Shown here one piece after another: positions 53,701-62,838 of a stretch of 64,000 nt of DNA. Below the pieces are notes generated by a model. It made no database searches and was not told the origin of the DNA. It saw only the letters and a list, made by a program, of their open reading frames with translations. The stretch spans positions 6,623,854 through 6,687,853 of the forward strand of contig OU452229.1 of the NCBI GenBank assembly GCA_911728455.2. The letters run 5' to 3'. The stretch comes from Marthasterias glacialis (taxonomy: Eukaryota; Echinodermata; Asteroidea; Forcipulatida; Asteriidae). The translations under genes were made by a program, and so were the position numbers. Numbering within the stretch: the stretch's first letter is position 1; the number at the start of each line of letters is the position of its first letter.

Positions 53701-54515
53701 ACCTAAAACGATTCTGAATTCCTGACCGTCAACTACTGGTGTCCAAACTCTTGCAGACTTTTTCCTTTGCTCTTTAAACTTCTTCAGTGCCTTGCCATTT
53801 ACTTCAAGACTGTATTCATAGGAGAAACCTCCCGATGCGTCGATATTGATCGATGCTTTCACTTTGCCGATCTGGAAATGCTCCTTCCCTACCAGTTTGA
53901 ACATCCAGTTTCGTCTCAGAATTTCCTGTGAGTTGACAAACAGGCATATGTTCATTAATTTTGTTTATAATTCAAATTTTCTGTTATAATTCAAATCAAA
54001 TTTTCTGTTATAATTCAAATCAAATAGTACAAAAACTCTTCAAAAACACTTCTTTTAGTGTCGGTCGGAAAAGACCAGCGTACATTAAACACTTCTATCG
54101 CAAATCAACCGCGTCAATTTGTCATCTCAAATACCAAGGGGAATTGGACAACATTTGAATTGCCGAGAGAATATCTTGGATAGAAGTTTCTGTATTCATG
54201 TTGCAGAACAGCGTTTGCACTTGTGCAGAAAAAACAGAAAGTGATTAGTGAGGTTAAGTTGCTCTACTGAGAGTGTTTTGTTGGAATGTTTGCTGTATTA
54301 TGCAACATTGCTACATAATGAGAGCGCTCAGTGGAGCGCGACCTGTCGTTCGATAACGAAAAGAAAAGTAATTTCTCATGATTATCTTATTGGCTGTTAC
54401 TGACCTTATTATCAATACGGATGACTCTCATTCCTGAAGTGGTTCCATGTTCAAACTCCACCTTGTGTATTCCATCGCTAAGGGATACTTCCCACACTGC
54501 TACAATGTCCGTCAT
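47591..54515 (-). CDS. faim: Fas apoptotic inhibitory molecule (FAIM), complete, four coding exons
   Basis: Exons on the minus strand: 54515-54405, 53925-53703, 50644-50595, 47743-47591. All introns are GT-AG and the phases join exactly (0, 1, 0), giving 178 residues, the usual length of short-form FAIM (human 179). The protein starts MTDIVAVWEVSLSDGIHKVE and contains FEHGTTSG, RRNWMFKLVGKEHF, KASINIDASGGFSYEYSLEV, FRIVLEKDSMDVWCNGQ and GVFVDDGSETHF, and ends EGIIHSLVINDNEIPEAVE. The family is a soluble cytosolic protein of two beta-sandwich halves that dampens death-receptor killing and promotes NF-kB and ERK signalling in vertebrates, and is reported to counter protein aggregation. Function in this animal is inferred. 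It converges on Gli, with about 14 kb between the stops. A possible poly(A) signal (TTTATT on +) lies at 46879. Confidence 0.97.
48522..49427 (+). repeat. Minisatellite: about 35 copies of a 26-bp palindromic unit in FAIM intron 3
   Basis: The consensus unit on + is aaaaTGACATCattgGATGT followed by CAacag. TGACATC and GATGTCA are a perfect 7-bp inverted repeat with an ATTG loop, so every unit can form a hairpin. Most copies are identical or differ at one base. Two are 22-bp units missing four bases (near 48607 and 48734). Five copies carry a perfect CRE TGACGTCA, at 48527, 48655, 49016, 49120 and 49328. The array ends with a degenerate unit at about 49427. Confidence 0.95.
50105..50465. repeat. 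Dispersed repeat, FAIM intron 3
   Basis: The part 'ggcataatatgcaaaagttt ... ttgaagcagcttcatca' matches 38890-39010 and 59310-59465, and the AT-rich part before it resembles 38425-38640. The boundaries are unclear. Confidence 0.5.
50595..50644 (-). CDS. faim: FAIM third coding exon (50 bp)
   Basis: Minus strand: acceptor ctcttcacag, donor ACTGCG|gtgagt. With the carried-over G it reads EKDSMDVWCNGQIVETA, matching the family's EKDTMDVWCNGKKLETA. It is a mini-exon below normal ORF-size cutoffs. Confidence 0.97.
50960..51112. mobile_element. Nested MITE with TCGATTTCACAAAG inverted ends
   Basis: Left gtcgatttcacaaagtaca, right ccctttgtgaaatcgagc, flanked by CCTGG on both sides (probable 5-bp target duplication). 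About 150 bp, interior gtcagtattaccatag. Confidence 0.85.
51126..51245. mobile_element. Nested hairpin MITE, GGGAGACTTTTGAG family
   Basis: The arms aatgggagacttttgagaca/gcgggcgccccagtaaccgg and ccggttactggggcgccccc/tctcaaaagtctcccatt are nearly perfect complements of about 50 bp around a short A-rich loop. The low divergence suggests recent insertion. Confidence 0.9.
52270..52365 (+). repeat. 'tttactggcccagggctta' dispersed repeat
   Basis: Third copy of the repeat at 23812 and 35341 (tactggccc, actggcctcgggcctgtgg, gtgtaaactttgagcc). Confidence 0.65.
52880..53275 (-). mobile_element. CATGTAACC-family MITE, inverted copy in FAIM intron 2
   Basis: It reads aatgaccttgtacaatccag, ggcaggcaagattctactac, tttgagatacagtaccc, tcttccattgagctttgtac, tcgtgcctgcaggaagtcca and ctcttttgtaaacatgacac. 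The left end is extended by unrelated bases. Confidence 0.75.
53479..53585 (-). repeat. 'ggttctccccaggattttt' repeat, inverted copy
   Basis: It is complementary to 3345-3440: cagcgtgcttcggccac, cccagttttgaaaaatcctg and gggagaaccctg. Confidence 0.65.
53703..53925 (-). CDS. faim: FAIM second coding exon
   Basis: Minus strand: acceptor aactcacag, donor GTTTTAG|gtaggc. Phase 0 in, phase 1 out. It encodes EILRRNWMFKLVGKEHFQIG, KVKASINIDASGGFSYEYSL and EVNGKALKKFKEQRKKSARV through FRIVL, the core of the N-terminal beta-sandwich and the link to the second half. Confidence 0.97.
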
Positions 54516-54530
54516 GGTGGTCAGAAATAT
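54405..54530 (-). CDS. faim: FAIM first coding exon (CDS 54405-54515)
   Basis: The minus-strand acceptor ttttccacag lies 15 bases before the ATG (54515-54513), and the donor is AATAAG|gtcagt. It codes for 37 residues, MTDIVAVWEV through RVIRIDNK. The acceptor upstream of the ATG means a non-coding 5' exon exists. The sequence cca-cc-ATG-a is a fair initiation context. Confidence 0.95.
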
Positions 54531-54590
54531 CTGTGGAAAAGACAGATTTTTTTCTTTAAAACAAAACAGAGAGGAAATCTTGATCGCCTT

Positions 54591-54705
54591 CTACGGACTT
54601 GCACAATCGCAGATTGAGCGCCCATTGTGGGAATGCCGAAAGCGCGCGAGGCTAAAAATCCAACTGGAATGTGCAGCTCAATCTGCATATTGTGCAAAGC
54701 CGTAG
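54591..54705. mobile_element. Inverted-repeat element beside FAIM first coding exon
   Basis: Left arm ctacggacttgcacaatcgc-agattgagc, right arm gctcaatctgc-atattgtgcaaagccgtag. It starts 61 bp upstream of the FAIM first coding exon, inside the 5' intron. Confidence 0.75.
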
Positions 54706-54788
54706 AGTGTGCTCAACATCTAGATCCCATCATGCATCAGACAAGCAAAGTTTCCTGTTTGACCTTGCACAGAACAATCACGTAATAT

Positions 54789-55146
54789 AAGCTTTAAATG
54801 ATAGATAATGTTACTTTGAATCCTAGACATGCTAGAAGCCTTATTTTTACTTCTCTGATATAAGAGAAATAACTATTTTCAATCACGGAATGTGATTTTC
54901 CGCTTCCCATATTCTGCAATTAACGCTCCATTTTAGAAGGGCGCCCTCTGTTACAAATTTTTACTATACCCATCGATAAATGGTTTAGTCCACTATGCAC
55001 AATCGCACATCATGGCGGACAGTACTATTGCTTCGCGGAAAATCAAATTCCGTGATTGAAAATACTTATTCTCTTAGTCTTACATCAAAGAAGTAACAAT
55101 AAGGCTTTTTAGGACTCAAAGTAACAATATCTATCATTTAAAGCTT
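54789..55146. mobile_element. Fold-back MITE with about 115-bp arms, upstream of FAIM coding exon 1
   Basis: The left arm (aagctttaaatgatagata, tgttactttgaatcctaga, attttcaatcacggaatgtg, attttccgc) is repeated inverted on the right with about 85-90% identity. The centre holds gaagggcgccctctg. No ORF. Confidence 0.85.
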
Positions 55147-55493
55147 AAATCAGTGACAAAGAGTGCATGGAATGAGTTGTCGGTAGGTTTTTTTACTACC
55201 TCCATGGTTTTTTCGAGTTGTCGGTAGGGGTCGGCAGGGGTCGGCAATTAGTAGGACCCGAACGAAAGCCTCCATCATAATTTACAACCTTACGTCCGAC
55301 CAGGTACGACTAACTGACTACCGAGTCTAAACTCTGACGTTACGTTACATAAGACTTGTTACGTTGTTTCTGTCACACGACACTTTATTTGTGTTAATTG
55401 GCCAACACTGTATTCGTATTCGTGTTGATTGGCAGTATTTTAATTTCACCACAGTCCCAAATGTACACAGATTTCCAAACCACATACATGTAC

Positions 55494-55565
55494 TTAGCCC
55501 CATACATTGTGCCAATACGCTGGACTCGAGGGAGTCCAGCGTATTGGCACAATGTATGGGGCTAA
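55494..55565. repeat. Perfect palindrome, 34-bp arms, 4-base loop
   Basis: The left arm 55494-55527 starts TTAGCCCCATAC and ends TGGACTC. The loop is gagg, and the right arm 55532-55565 is the exact reverse complement. The 13-base string acatgtacttagc occurs at the left border and again immediately to the right. Confidence 0.95.
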
Positions 55566-55660
55566 CATGTACTTAGCTTTCAAGTAGGGATCTTAGACCC
55601 TGCTGTAGTTAGGTAGATTTGCAAGGAGCATGGAGGAAGGGAAAAGCGTAACCCACTCAC

Positions 55661-55740
55661 CTTCGTCTTCGTTCACACACTGAGTCAGTGGAGAAGATCT
55701 GCAGACCATGCAGCAATGCAATAATGCTGAGCGAAGAACC
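55661..55740 (-). other. Candidate non-coding 5' exon of FAIM
   Basis: On the minus strand GAACGAAGACGAAG|gtgagtggg is a consensus splice donor at 55661. The FAIM coding exon needs an upstream exon because an acceptor precedes its ATG. Joining this donor to that acceptor gives a stop before the FAIM ATG in the frame that is open in the exon, so it would be 5'UTR. The exon start is not known. Confidence 0.35.
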
Positions 55741-55844
55741 TAAGTGATTTGTGTACATATCAACCACAAATTCAACGCGTAACAGCTGCTGAGTACTTGA
55801 ATAGAACCCATGCAGCACAGGGAGGTCCACAAATGTTCTGTTCG

Positions 55845-56570
55845 AAATGGAGGGGGGGGGGGTGTCACGAACATACCCCCCCCCCCCATTATACGCCACT
55901 GCCGGCCGGGCGGGCCGTTTCTAATAAGACAACGTTGGTTAATGGTTGTCGTGAATGTCTTTTTTAGACCCCTATCTTTTGAGATTGATTAGCTTGAACT
56001 GTTTGTGGGTTTCCTTCTTTACCTTTGTTCTCATTTGCTTACTTACTTCGATGAAATGGTCATTAGACCAAAAATTGTTTTCTTCACCACTAGATATGTG
56101 AATAAGCCATCTCCCACTTCAAAAAGTTGGAGGGAAATGTTCCCAATCCCAATGGCGTGAGGGGGCAGCGGCTGGAATCGCCCCTCACTTGTCGCCCTCT
56201 TGAACCCCCCCCCCACCAAAAAACAAAACAAACCCAAAACCCTAAGAGAATGAGTAGGCCTAGTTCAATAAATGAAATCGCCCGAAGTATGTCTTTACCC
56301 CCCGGCTTGCCATCCAAATGCAAATATATGGTAATATGCCAGCGATGTTCCCCATTAGTCCCACCCGGATTTACGCCCGTATTTAGCGTCCTAATACACC
56401 CTCCGCCCCTTTTTTTAAGGCTGCCACTGTACGGTACCCGCTGCGCCATCAAGGTGCGATATAGGCCAAACTTGCCGCGAGAATTTCTTCCCTTTCTTTT
56501 TTTTTTTTAGGGGGAGTTTTTTTATATATATTTTTTTTTTTTTAGAATAATAAAGGGAAAATTGTTATCT
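55845..56570. other. Homopolymer-rich stretch without a gene
   Basis: It contains G10 near 55851, C13 near 55877, C9 near 56206, and long T runs at 56499 and 56528. Open frames here are compositional artefacts. Confidence 0.5.
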
Positions 56571-57499
56571 CGGAGCGTTTAAAGCTTGGAAATAGGTGGG
56601 GCACGCCAAAACCTGCCGTTCTGAATCAGTGTTTTAATTTTGTATCCTATTAGTATTAATTTTTAACCCCACCCTTCATCGCCTCCTCGCCATGCCGCCT
56701 CCTTCCCCATCCCCAATAAACAGAGTCAGAGTTTCCTTCGCATCCAAGAACTACCGATGCGACAGCGGGCGCACTACACTAAATAGGGAGAAATCCATGC
56801 ACGGAGCCTCATATGTAAACCCATAACTGTTTCTGTAAATGGACCAACATTGTGCCCCTGGGGCTGTTGACTTTCAACCTGGAGCGTTTGGGTATACACT
56901 AGCCCTCTAAATATTGCCCTATTTTGCTGAAAGTGTTTTTTCCAAGATGGAGTCTGGCCAGTTTACTCTTTTTTTTTAGGGGTGCTTATATTTTGGATCA
57001 GCCTACCAAAAATTCTCAACGTCTAACCTACTAGAAATTGAAAAGAAAAAATGAAGTTCAGTTGTCAGAAAATATATTTTATTTGTTTTCTAGAGGCTGA
57101 GAGACTTTTAAACATTTGTTGAGTAATTTTGAATAGTTAGCATTTATCATTGGCTGCTATGGGAGTCTATCAATTTTAGTGTGGTGCACCCGGCGAGAAC
57201 ACTCGTAACTAAAATACCGCCCTCATTGTGCTCCCCCACTTTCCTAACCCATCACCGATTGGGGGCGCCGGTGCGAGTCATGCTCAAGTATAGGCAACTT
57301 TGCAAGTACTTTTTACGTGCGCGTTAGCCGTGGAATGAAGTAGTGCTTGCTGGCCTAGTTAATAATAAAAATTTGTCACTAACTAGACCAGCATGCATCT
57401 CTTTCATATTTTCGAAGTATGTTGTCTACAGTGAGGCTTGAAACAACACTGAGCCACAGTGACATCTTGGCTTTTCGTGTTCAGTAGTACAGGGCTTGA

Positions 57500-57835
57500 G
57501 ACCACGTTACCTGTGACGTCGCGTTTACAAAACAGCCACAGAACCCGGACTTCCAGCAAACAAGATTTGTACACAGCTCAGTGGAAGAAAACATTAAATC
57601 TTATTGTGGGTATTGCACTATCTGTTTTTTTTTTTATAAACTTTTGATATGAAGAAGGGGGCACATCTCAAAACTTGGTCAGCTTTTACTTTTATAACTT
57701 ATGAATTTGTGTTTAAGTTATAACACCAAACGTAAAATGTCCCATATACCAATGTAGTATCTTGCCTGCCAGAAAGGCCCTGGAATGTACAAGGTCGCTC
57801 TTTTTGTAAACAAAAAGGTAACATGGTCTTTATAG
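57500..57835 (+). mobile_element. CATGTAACC-family MITE copy
   Basis: From accacgttacctgtgacgtc through acagccacagaacccggact, gatatgaagaagggggcac and agtatcttgcctgccagaaa to aaaaaggtaacatggtctt. Confidence 0.8.
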
Positions 57836-58190
57836 TATTTTACAATCTGCATCTCTAACACACTAGCATCGGAATTATCACTTTGTATGCCTGTATCTTT
57901 TGACTCCTGTTTTTGAAGCCAGCATAAAAAGGTTTCATACCTAAATTTGTAATAGATTGGTCACTAAAAACTGTTCAACATCGAAGTTTATTAGTTCCCA
58001 ATTGATGATACAAGCCAATTAAGAATCTGCTTTAGAAATAACTGGTCAACAAAAAAACATTCGAAAAGTTGCGCGCAAACTGGGGTCAAAACTGGGTCAG
58101 AAATCAATCGAAAAACTGGTGGGAGGAAAACAGTCGGAGTAAAGGCTGGTCGGAAATCTGGTCAAAAACTCTTGGAAAGTGTTCCAAACC

Positions 58191-58641
58191 AATAGACCGA
58201 TCCATTAAGCCTCGCCTACAAACGTATTAACCAATCACAGCCCTGACAACGCCACTGAAAGTCCGACAAAAGTCCGACACGTTAAAAATCCCATTAGAAA
58301 AGTAAACAAACCGCCGCCATTGTTCTGACACACTTTTGTTTTGTTTTAGTTTTTCTAGGCGTATTTGTGGTGGTGCCCTCAGCAGTGGTATCTGTACAGT
58401 CGTCTAAAAGTGGTTCAACAGTGTTCCTGTCTGCATTGTTCTTTGGACTCAAGGCACTTCTCAAAAAAAGCAAAAGGCTCGAAACTAAATCCACAGTTTA
58501 CGAAAACCATGTCTGTGTGTGTATCCGATACGTGCATGTGTTCACAACCGAACCACCGCTGTGATCGTTGCAAGAAAGTCACACCATGTGCTGTTGCTAG
58601 GCAGTAGATAAGGTAGGCGGGGATTAATGGATCGGTCTATT
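58191..58641. mobile_element. MITE, AATAGACCGATCCATTAAGC family, copy 2
   Basis: The left end aatagaccgatccattaagc and the right end ggattaatggatcggtctat plus t are a perfect inverted repeat of about 19 bp. It is 451 bp long. Short open frames of 60-80 codons inside resemble no known transposase. Confidence 0.85.
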
Positions 58642-59309
58642 AAAAACCGCTTGAAATAGCAAACAGTGAGAAACAAATTGGGTTTTTAATAACAATACAA
58701 TGAATGTCTTGGGGCATTTGTACAGAGAAAGCTGCCTCCACTCGGCAGTTGTAATGAATAATTTTAAGCGACGATTTTTAAGATTTAAGCCTATTTTTTT
58801 TGTAAAGCTAAATATAATAAGGTTGGCATCCTTGACTCAAGTTGGATTTGAAGTAAAACTATTTATCTTTCATTGTCTTATTTTACAAGAAACAACATAA
58901 TTAAGAAACTATGAGGCCAGTTGAAGGAAAGAGGATGGCCACTCTGATCTGAAGTGCTTTCGGACTGATAGTGATAGACTCTTCCTGTTGGAAACACAAA
59001 TACAGCGTACATAAAACCAGCTTGTAAACAAAACACAGGAAATTCATTAAGAATCTGCCGTCTGGTGACATGACATCCCTGTGCGTTTATATTAGTTGTG
59101 TGTGTGTGTGTGCACTTTTTCGGTTGTGTCAACGGCTGTTTCCTGTATTGATAACTCAAATTAATATAATCGGTACATAACATGGAAGTTACCTGATTTA
59201 GGATGAAGGTCATTGTCTGATGTGGAGTCGATTGTTCTATATGATTGAGCCAATCCTAAAGTGGTATACATACACAAATTAAAGTAAATTCGGGATCCCG
59301 ACAGTACCC

Positions 59310-59465
59310 CACGTCCATCAGCCACGTACAAACATTTTGTGACACTTGTGTTTTGTGCAATGCCCGCGGTATATGCGAAAGTGTTGTAGGCTATATGTTT
59401 TTTGATTTGAAACAGCGACATCTGTCAACATTCGTTCAGAGAAAAAAATTCTTTAAACAATTTTA
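59310..59465. repeat. Dispersed repeat, third copy
   Basis: 'tttgtgcaatgcccgcggta', 'gatttgaaacagcgacatc' and 'cgttcagagaaaaaaatt' match 50325-50465 and 38890-39010. Confidence 0.55.
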
Positions 59466-61340
59466 ATAAGTGCTGTGGACTCAAAGCCAACGCTCGGAGA
59501 CCAAAACTGCCGAGTCAAATAGGCTAAAGGACGGCAGTGAGCGACAGCGAGACTATCCACGTGTTGCGTATCAATAGTTACAGTGAAGAAGGTTATGCCA
59601 GGATGTCGACATTAAATGCATTTATTGTCACAACTTTTATTTGACAAGGTCGTATGACATTGATTGAAACCGAAGAGTTTGTTCCTTTCTGTGCGACCGT
59701 ATTTGACGAATGCATTCAACGAGATCATGCATTTGTAACAAGCACAATGACAACACGTCCATTGAACTTGACGATGGTACGTACATCCTCTGTGTGGTTG
59801 TTATTGACGCCTCGAAATGGCTAACACTCGCCACCCGGGCGGGCGGATGGACTTGCGATCTAATAACCCATATCACTCGCCTACAAGCGGCCGGGCTGAC
59901 GTGCGCATCACTCCCCGCTAGGCACTGACACCAGACACCTCGGTTGGACAGGATGGATCACTATTAACGAACAGCCTCGTCTCAACTTGATATTATTATC
60001 AATCCATCATAGCGGACAATACAAAGGAAGAGACAAATAAAATTGACATTGGCAAGTAAGCAAACGAGGGCAGACAAAGCCCAACGACAAAAGGAAACAA
60101 TCTTTTTGAATAACTTCACGAACATTTTATTAGTTGTGCGTTAAATCGAAGTCCCATGACGTCCGAGTTTTTCAGTTCCCTGACGGTTGTCATTTTGTTA
60201 TGATTCCACACAATCTATATATGGAACAAACAAACAAACCAATGAAAACGTAAACTGTCTAATTGTTCAAAGTGCGTCATTGAAGCCAGTATGCAAGAGA
60301 AACATTACACTGACTTTTCTGGTTCAAGTATGGAACACAATTAAAACTAATTACCTCAGATGCATGCTACACAAAACTTGCAACTGCTTTGCCTCAACAT
60401 TTTCAACTTTAAGGCAATAATCTTCCACACTTCCATACAATGATATGAGTTAAGTAATAATTTGGTCGTCATGAAACATTACTGAAAAACGACATGTTGA
60501 TAGATTGGGGCGTTGGGCTGGCGGGAGGTTAGCCCATGTTAGCTGTGCCAGAAAGAAGCCTGGAACCTAGGGATAAATTCTCCAAGAAACTATACAGAAC
60601 TGTTATCAAACTGTCGTTCATCTAAGGGGTTTCCATTCTGACGTAAATCACCGCATTATGAATCATATTCAACCTTTGAGAAGTAAATGTCCATGGCAAC
60701 TAGCTGCGCGCAAAAATAAACCGACAGGACGTTCGACTTATTCCAGCACGCATATTCATACTTAAGACATGAAACAGTCACAGTGTCTAGAAACGGTAGT
60801 CGATAGTCTATCAAGTGCAAGTTTAACTCCGCGCGAGGCACACACAAGACAAAACAATCTTGAAAAAGCGACCTCCAAAGAGCCGCAGTGGATGTGGTTT
60901 TATGGTTTTTATGGTACGTCAAAATAGATTGTGTTTTCCCGGTACGTTCTTAAAAATGTTGTAGATGCTGATTGTGGGAGGAAATGACAAACAACGGAAG
61001 GTGAAATGCTGGGGGTGATGTTACAATGTCATCCGTTGGTTTGAACAGATCGCAGTGGTTATGGACGCGTGGAACGGATGGTGTTGTACGAAGAAACACA
61101 TAATCGTCTAAGTTGAATACGTCAGGGACGGTTTATGCTGGTTTGTCAAAGTCACAGCAAATTTTTGACTTTTGTTCAATTGGAGAGATTAACTAAACCT
61201 TCTTTTAAAGAAACAAAAAAACGTTTTGAAAACTTATTTCAGTTTACGTTGCTTTCTCAGTACACTTTGCGGGTGGGAGAAAATGTTCTTCTAGACCAGA
61301 GTGGATTGTTATTATTATACAGTCTTTGTTGGATTGCCAA
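59466..61340. other. No exon recognised; upstream region of the gene starting at 61341
   Basis: Unusually free of recognisable repeats and locally CpG-rich (59500-59930). It may hold regulatory sequence for the downstream gene. The open frames of 60-90 codons here have no conserved motif. Confidence 0.45.
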
Positions 61341-61453
61341 ATGGCGGGAAGGGGCTTCATACTTTTGCTGTTTTTCTCGTCTGCTTGGATGTATACTATA
61401 GATGGAGTAAGATCAACAGGATCTTCTTCACGGCGCACGTCTCAGAGATGCAG
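61341..61453 (+). CDS. Probable first coding exon of a secreted or membrane protein (unidentified)
   Basis: The ATG sits in a good context (gccaaATGGcg) and encodes MAGRGFILLLFFSSAWMYTI, then DGVRSTGSSSRRTSQRC, ending in a consensus donor atgcag|gtatgt in phase 2. Residues 6-18 form a hydrophobic core after a single arginine, the layout of a cleavable signal peptide, with a likely cut shortly before RSTGSS. A short Ser/Arg-rich spacer and a cysteine close the exon. A first exon of this type is typical of extracellular proteins. I cannot name the family, as no domain is visible and the next exon lies at an unknown distance. It could still be a chance frame, but start context, signal peptide and donor together are unlikely by accident. 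Confidence 0.55.
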
Positions 61454-62463
61454 GTATGTTTGTTGTAAATGTTTGTCAAGTGAAAGAAAGGGTACGGTAC
61501 GGTATTGGGGGAAATGTACAAAACTGCAGGTGCGGTCTCTAGCTCTAACAGAGTACCCCATTGGTAGTTGTGATAATCGTAACTCTCGACCCTCCAGACA
61601 GTCGTGGACCTGAGGAGTACGACAAACCGTATCATTTGGTAAACATTCGGGCAACTTTTGTTGATCTCTTTCAACATTTTAAATATACCCAACTGGTACA
61701 TAAAAACAAAAAAATGGGGAAAAAACAAAACGTGGTCCGAGTCGTAGCTCTAGGTCGAGGGACGTGACAAATGATTACGATTGTTGCAGTTAGTTGGTTG
61801 CCATTATAAAGTTTGATACAGTTAAGATAAATTCTACATCCTTAAGAAATCGGCCCCTGGTTTTGCTTTTTTTAAATTATTATTTTACTTCAGTGTTTTG
61901 GGATTATTTCCATTTATAAACTCGTTTCTTGCGTCTCTCTCTGCTCTGTTTGAACAACTTTTTGCTTTAAGTTTTTGAAATGCTCTCTAAAGTTTTGTAC
62001 GTCTGTCTTACTTTTTAATTTTATTTTGTGGTTTATTCTAACTATTTAATGTGTCAAATACTAAATATTGTTTCTACTATTTTACTGTTAAAGCTATTTT
62101 ATTAGGTTATTGTGAGTGTGGAGCTATACGGCACAATTTATTCCACTTGTAATATCAGCAACAAAAAACAAGTTTCTCTTCACTCCAAAAAAATAAAAAT
62201 AAAATAAACTAACATAATTTACATTATGTAGAAAGTAAAAATAAAATAAAATAAAAAAACAACATTTATATGCTGACAATTTTCCCTCAAAATAGAATTG
62301 AAAGCGAACAAACTTTAAAACAACAAGCATGGGAATCAAATTATACAATCCAAAAGGAATAAACTTACAATGTAAATGTATTACTATTCTTACTATATGC
62401 CTAGGTTTTCCCGGTCGATTTCAGCAAAAATGAATTCAGTTTCATTACTGACACGCATTCATT
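61454..62463. other. Presumed intron, nothing recognised
   Basis: AT-rich, with T- and A-rich runs (61867-61885, 62187-62260). No acceptor-flanked coding segment could be supported. Confidence 0.4.
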
Positions 62464-62838
62464 TTAAAGCCCCAACTCAACATTGGTAAACTGACTGTAA
62501 ATGCTTCCATTCTTTGCCCAAATCACGATATTTGTAATAAAACTAACCTATGAAAGTTTCAGCTCATTTCGTTCTTTCATTTGCGAGAAAACGGTAAAAA
62601 TGCATTTGGCATATTTGTATGCAATCCTATAGGCAGAGTTTTCGTCGCACTCAGACGAAAACTAATTTTGGATCTTATTTCATTCATTATTTAAAAACGA
62701 TAACACTTTTTTATGCAGAAATATTTCAAATAAACTTTTTTTTCTACCATCATTATCTTTCTTTATACCATGTAAGGTATTTGTAAATCTGTGAACATTT
62801 ATGTTTTTCTTCTTACCAATGTTGAGCTGGGGCTTTAA
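62464..62838. mobile_element. TTAA-flanked MITE, family A, copy 3 (full length)
   Basis: It begins TTAA-AGCCCCAACTCAACATTGG and ends CCAATGTTGAGCTGGGGCT-TTAA. It is 375 bp long, with interior atttgtaataaaactaacct, gcagagttttcgtcgc and ataccatgtaaggtat. It is inverted relative to copy 1. Confidence 0.9.

Noticed and set aside
56090..56510. Overlapping open frames of 120-127 codons on both strands
   Set aside because: They are Pro/Gly-rich because of C and G homopolymers, have no conserved motif, and are read in both directions with equal plausibility.
58294..58607. Short open frames inside the 58191-58641 element as a transposase remnant
   Set aside because: They are too short, show no DDE-type motif, and are not shared with the 28085 copy of the family.
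59637..59928. CpG-rich open frames as a coding exon
   Set aside because: They are open on both strands with no conserved motif. The region is better described as a possible CpG-rich regulatory stretch.
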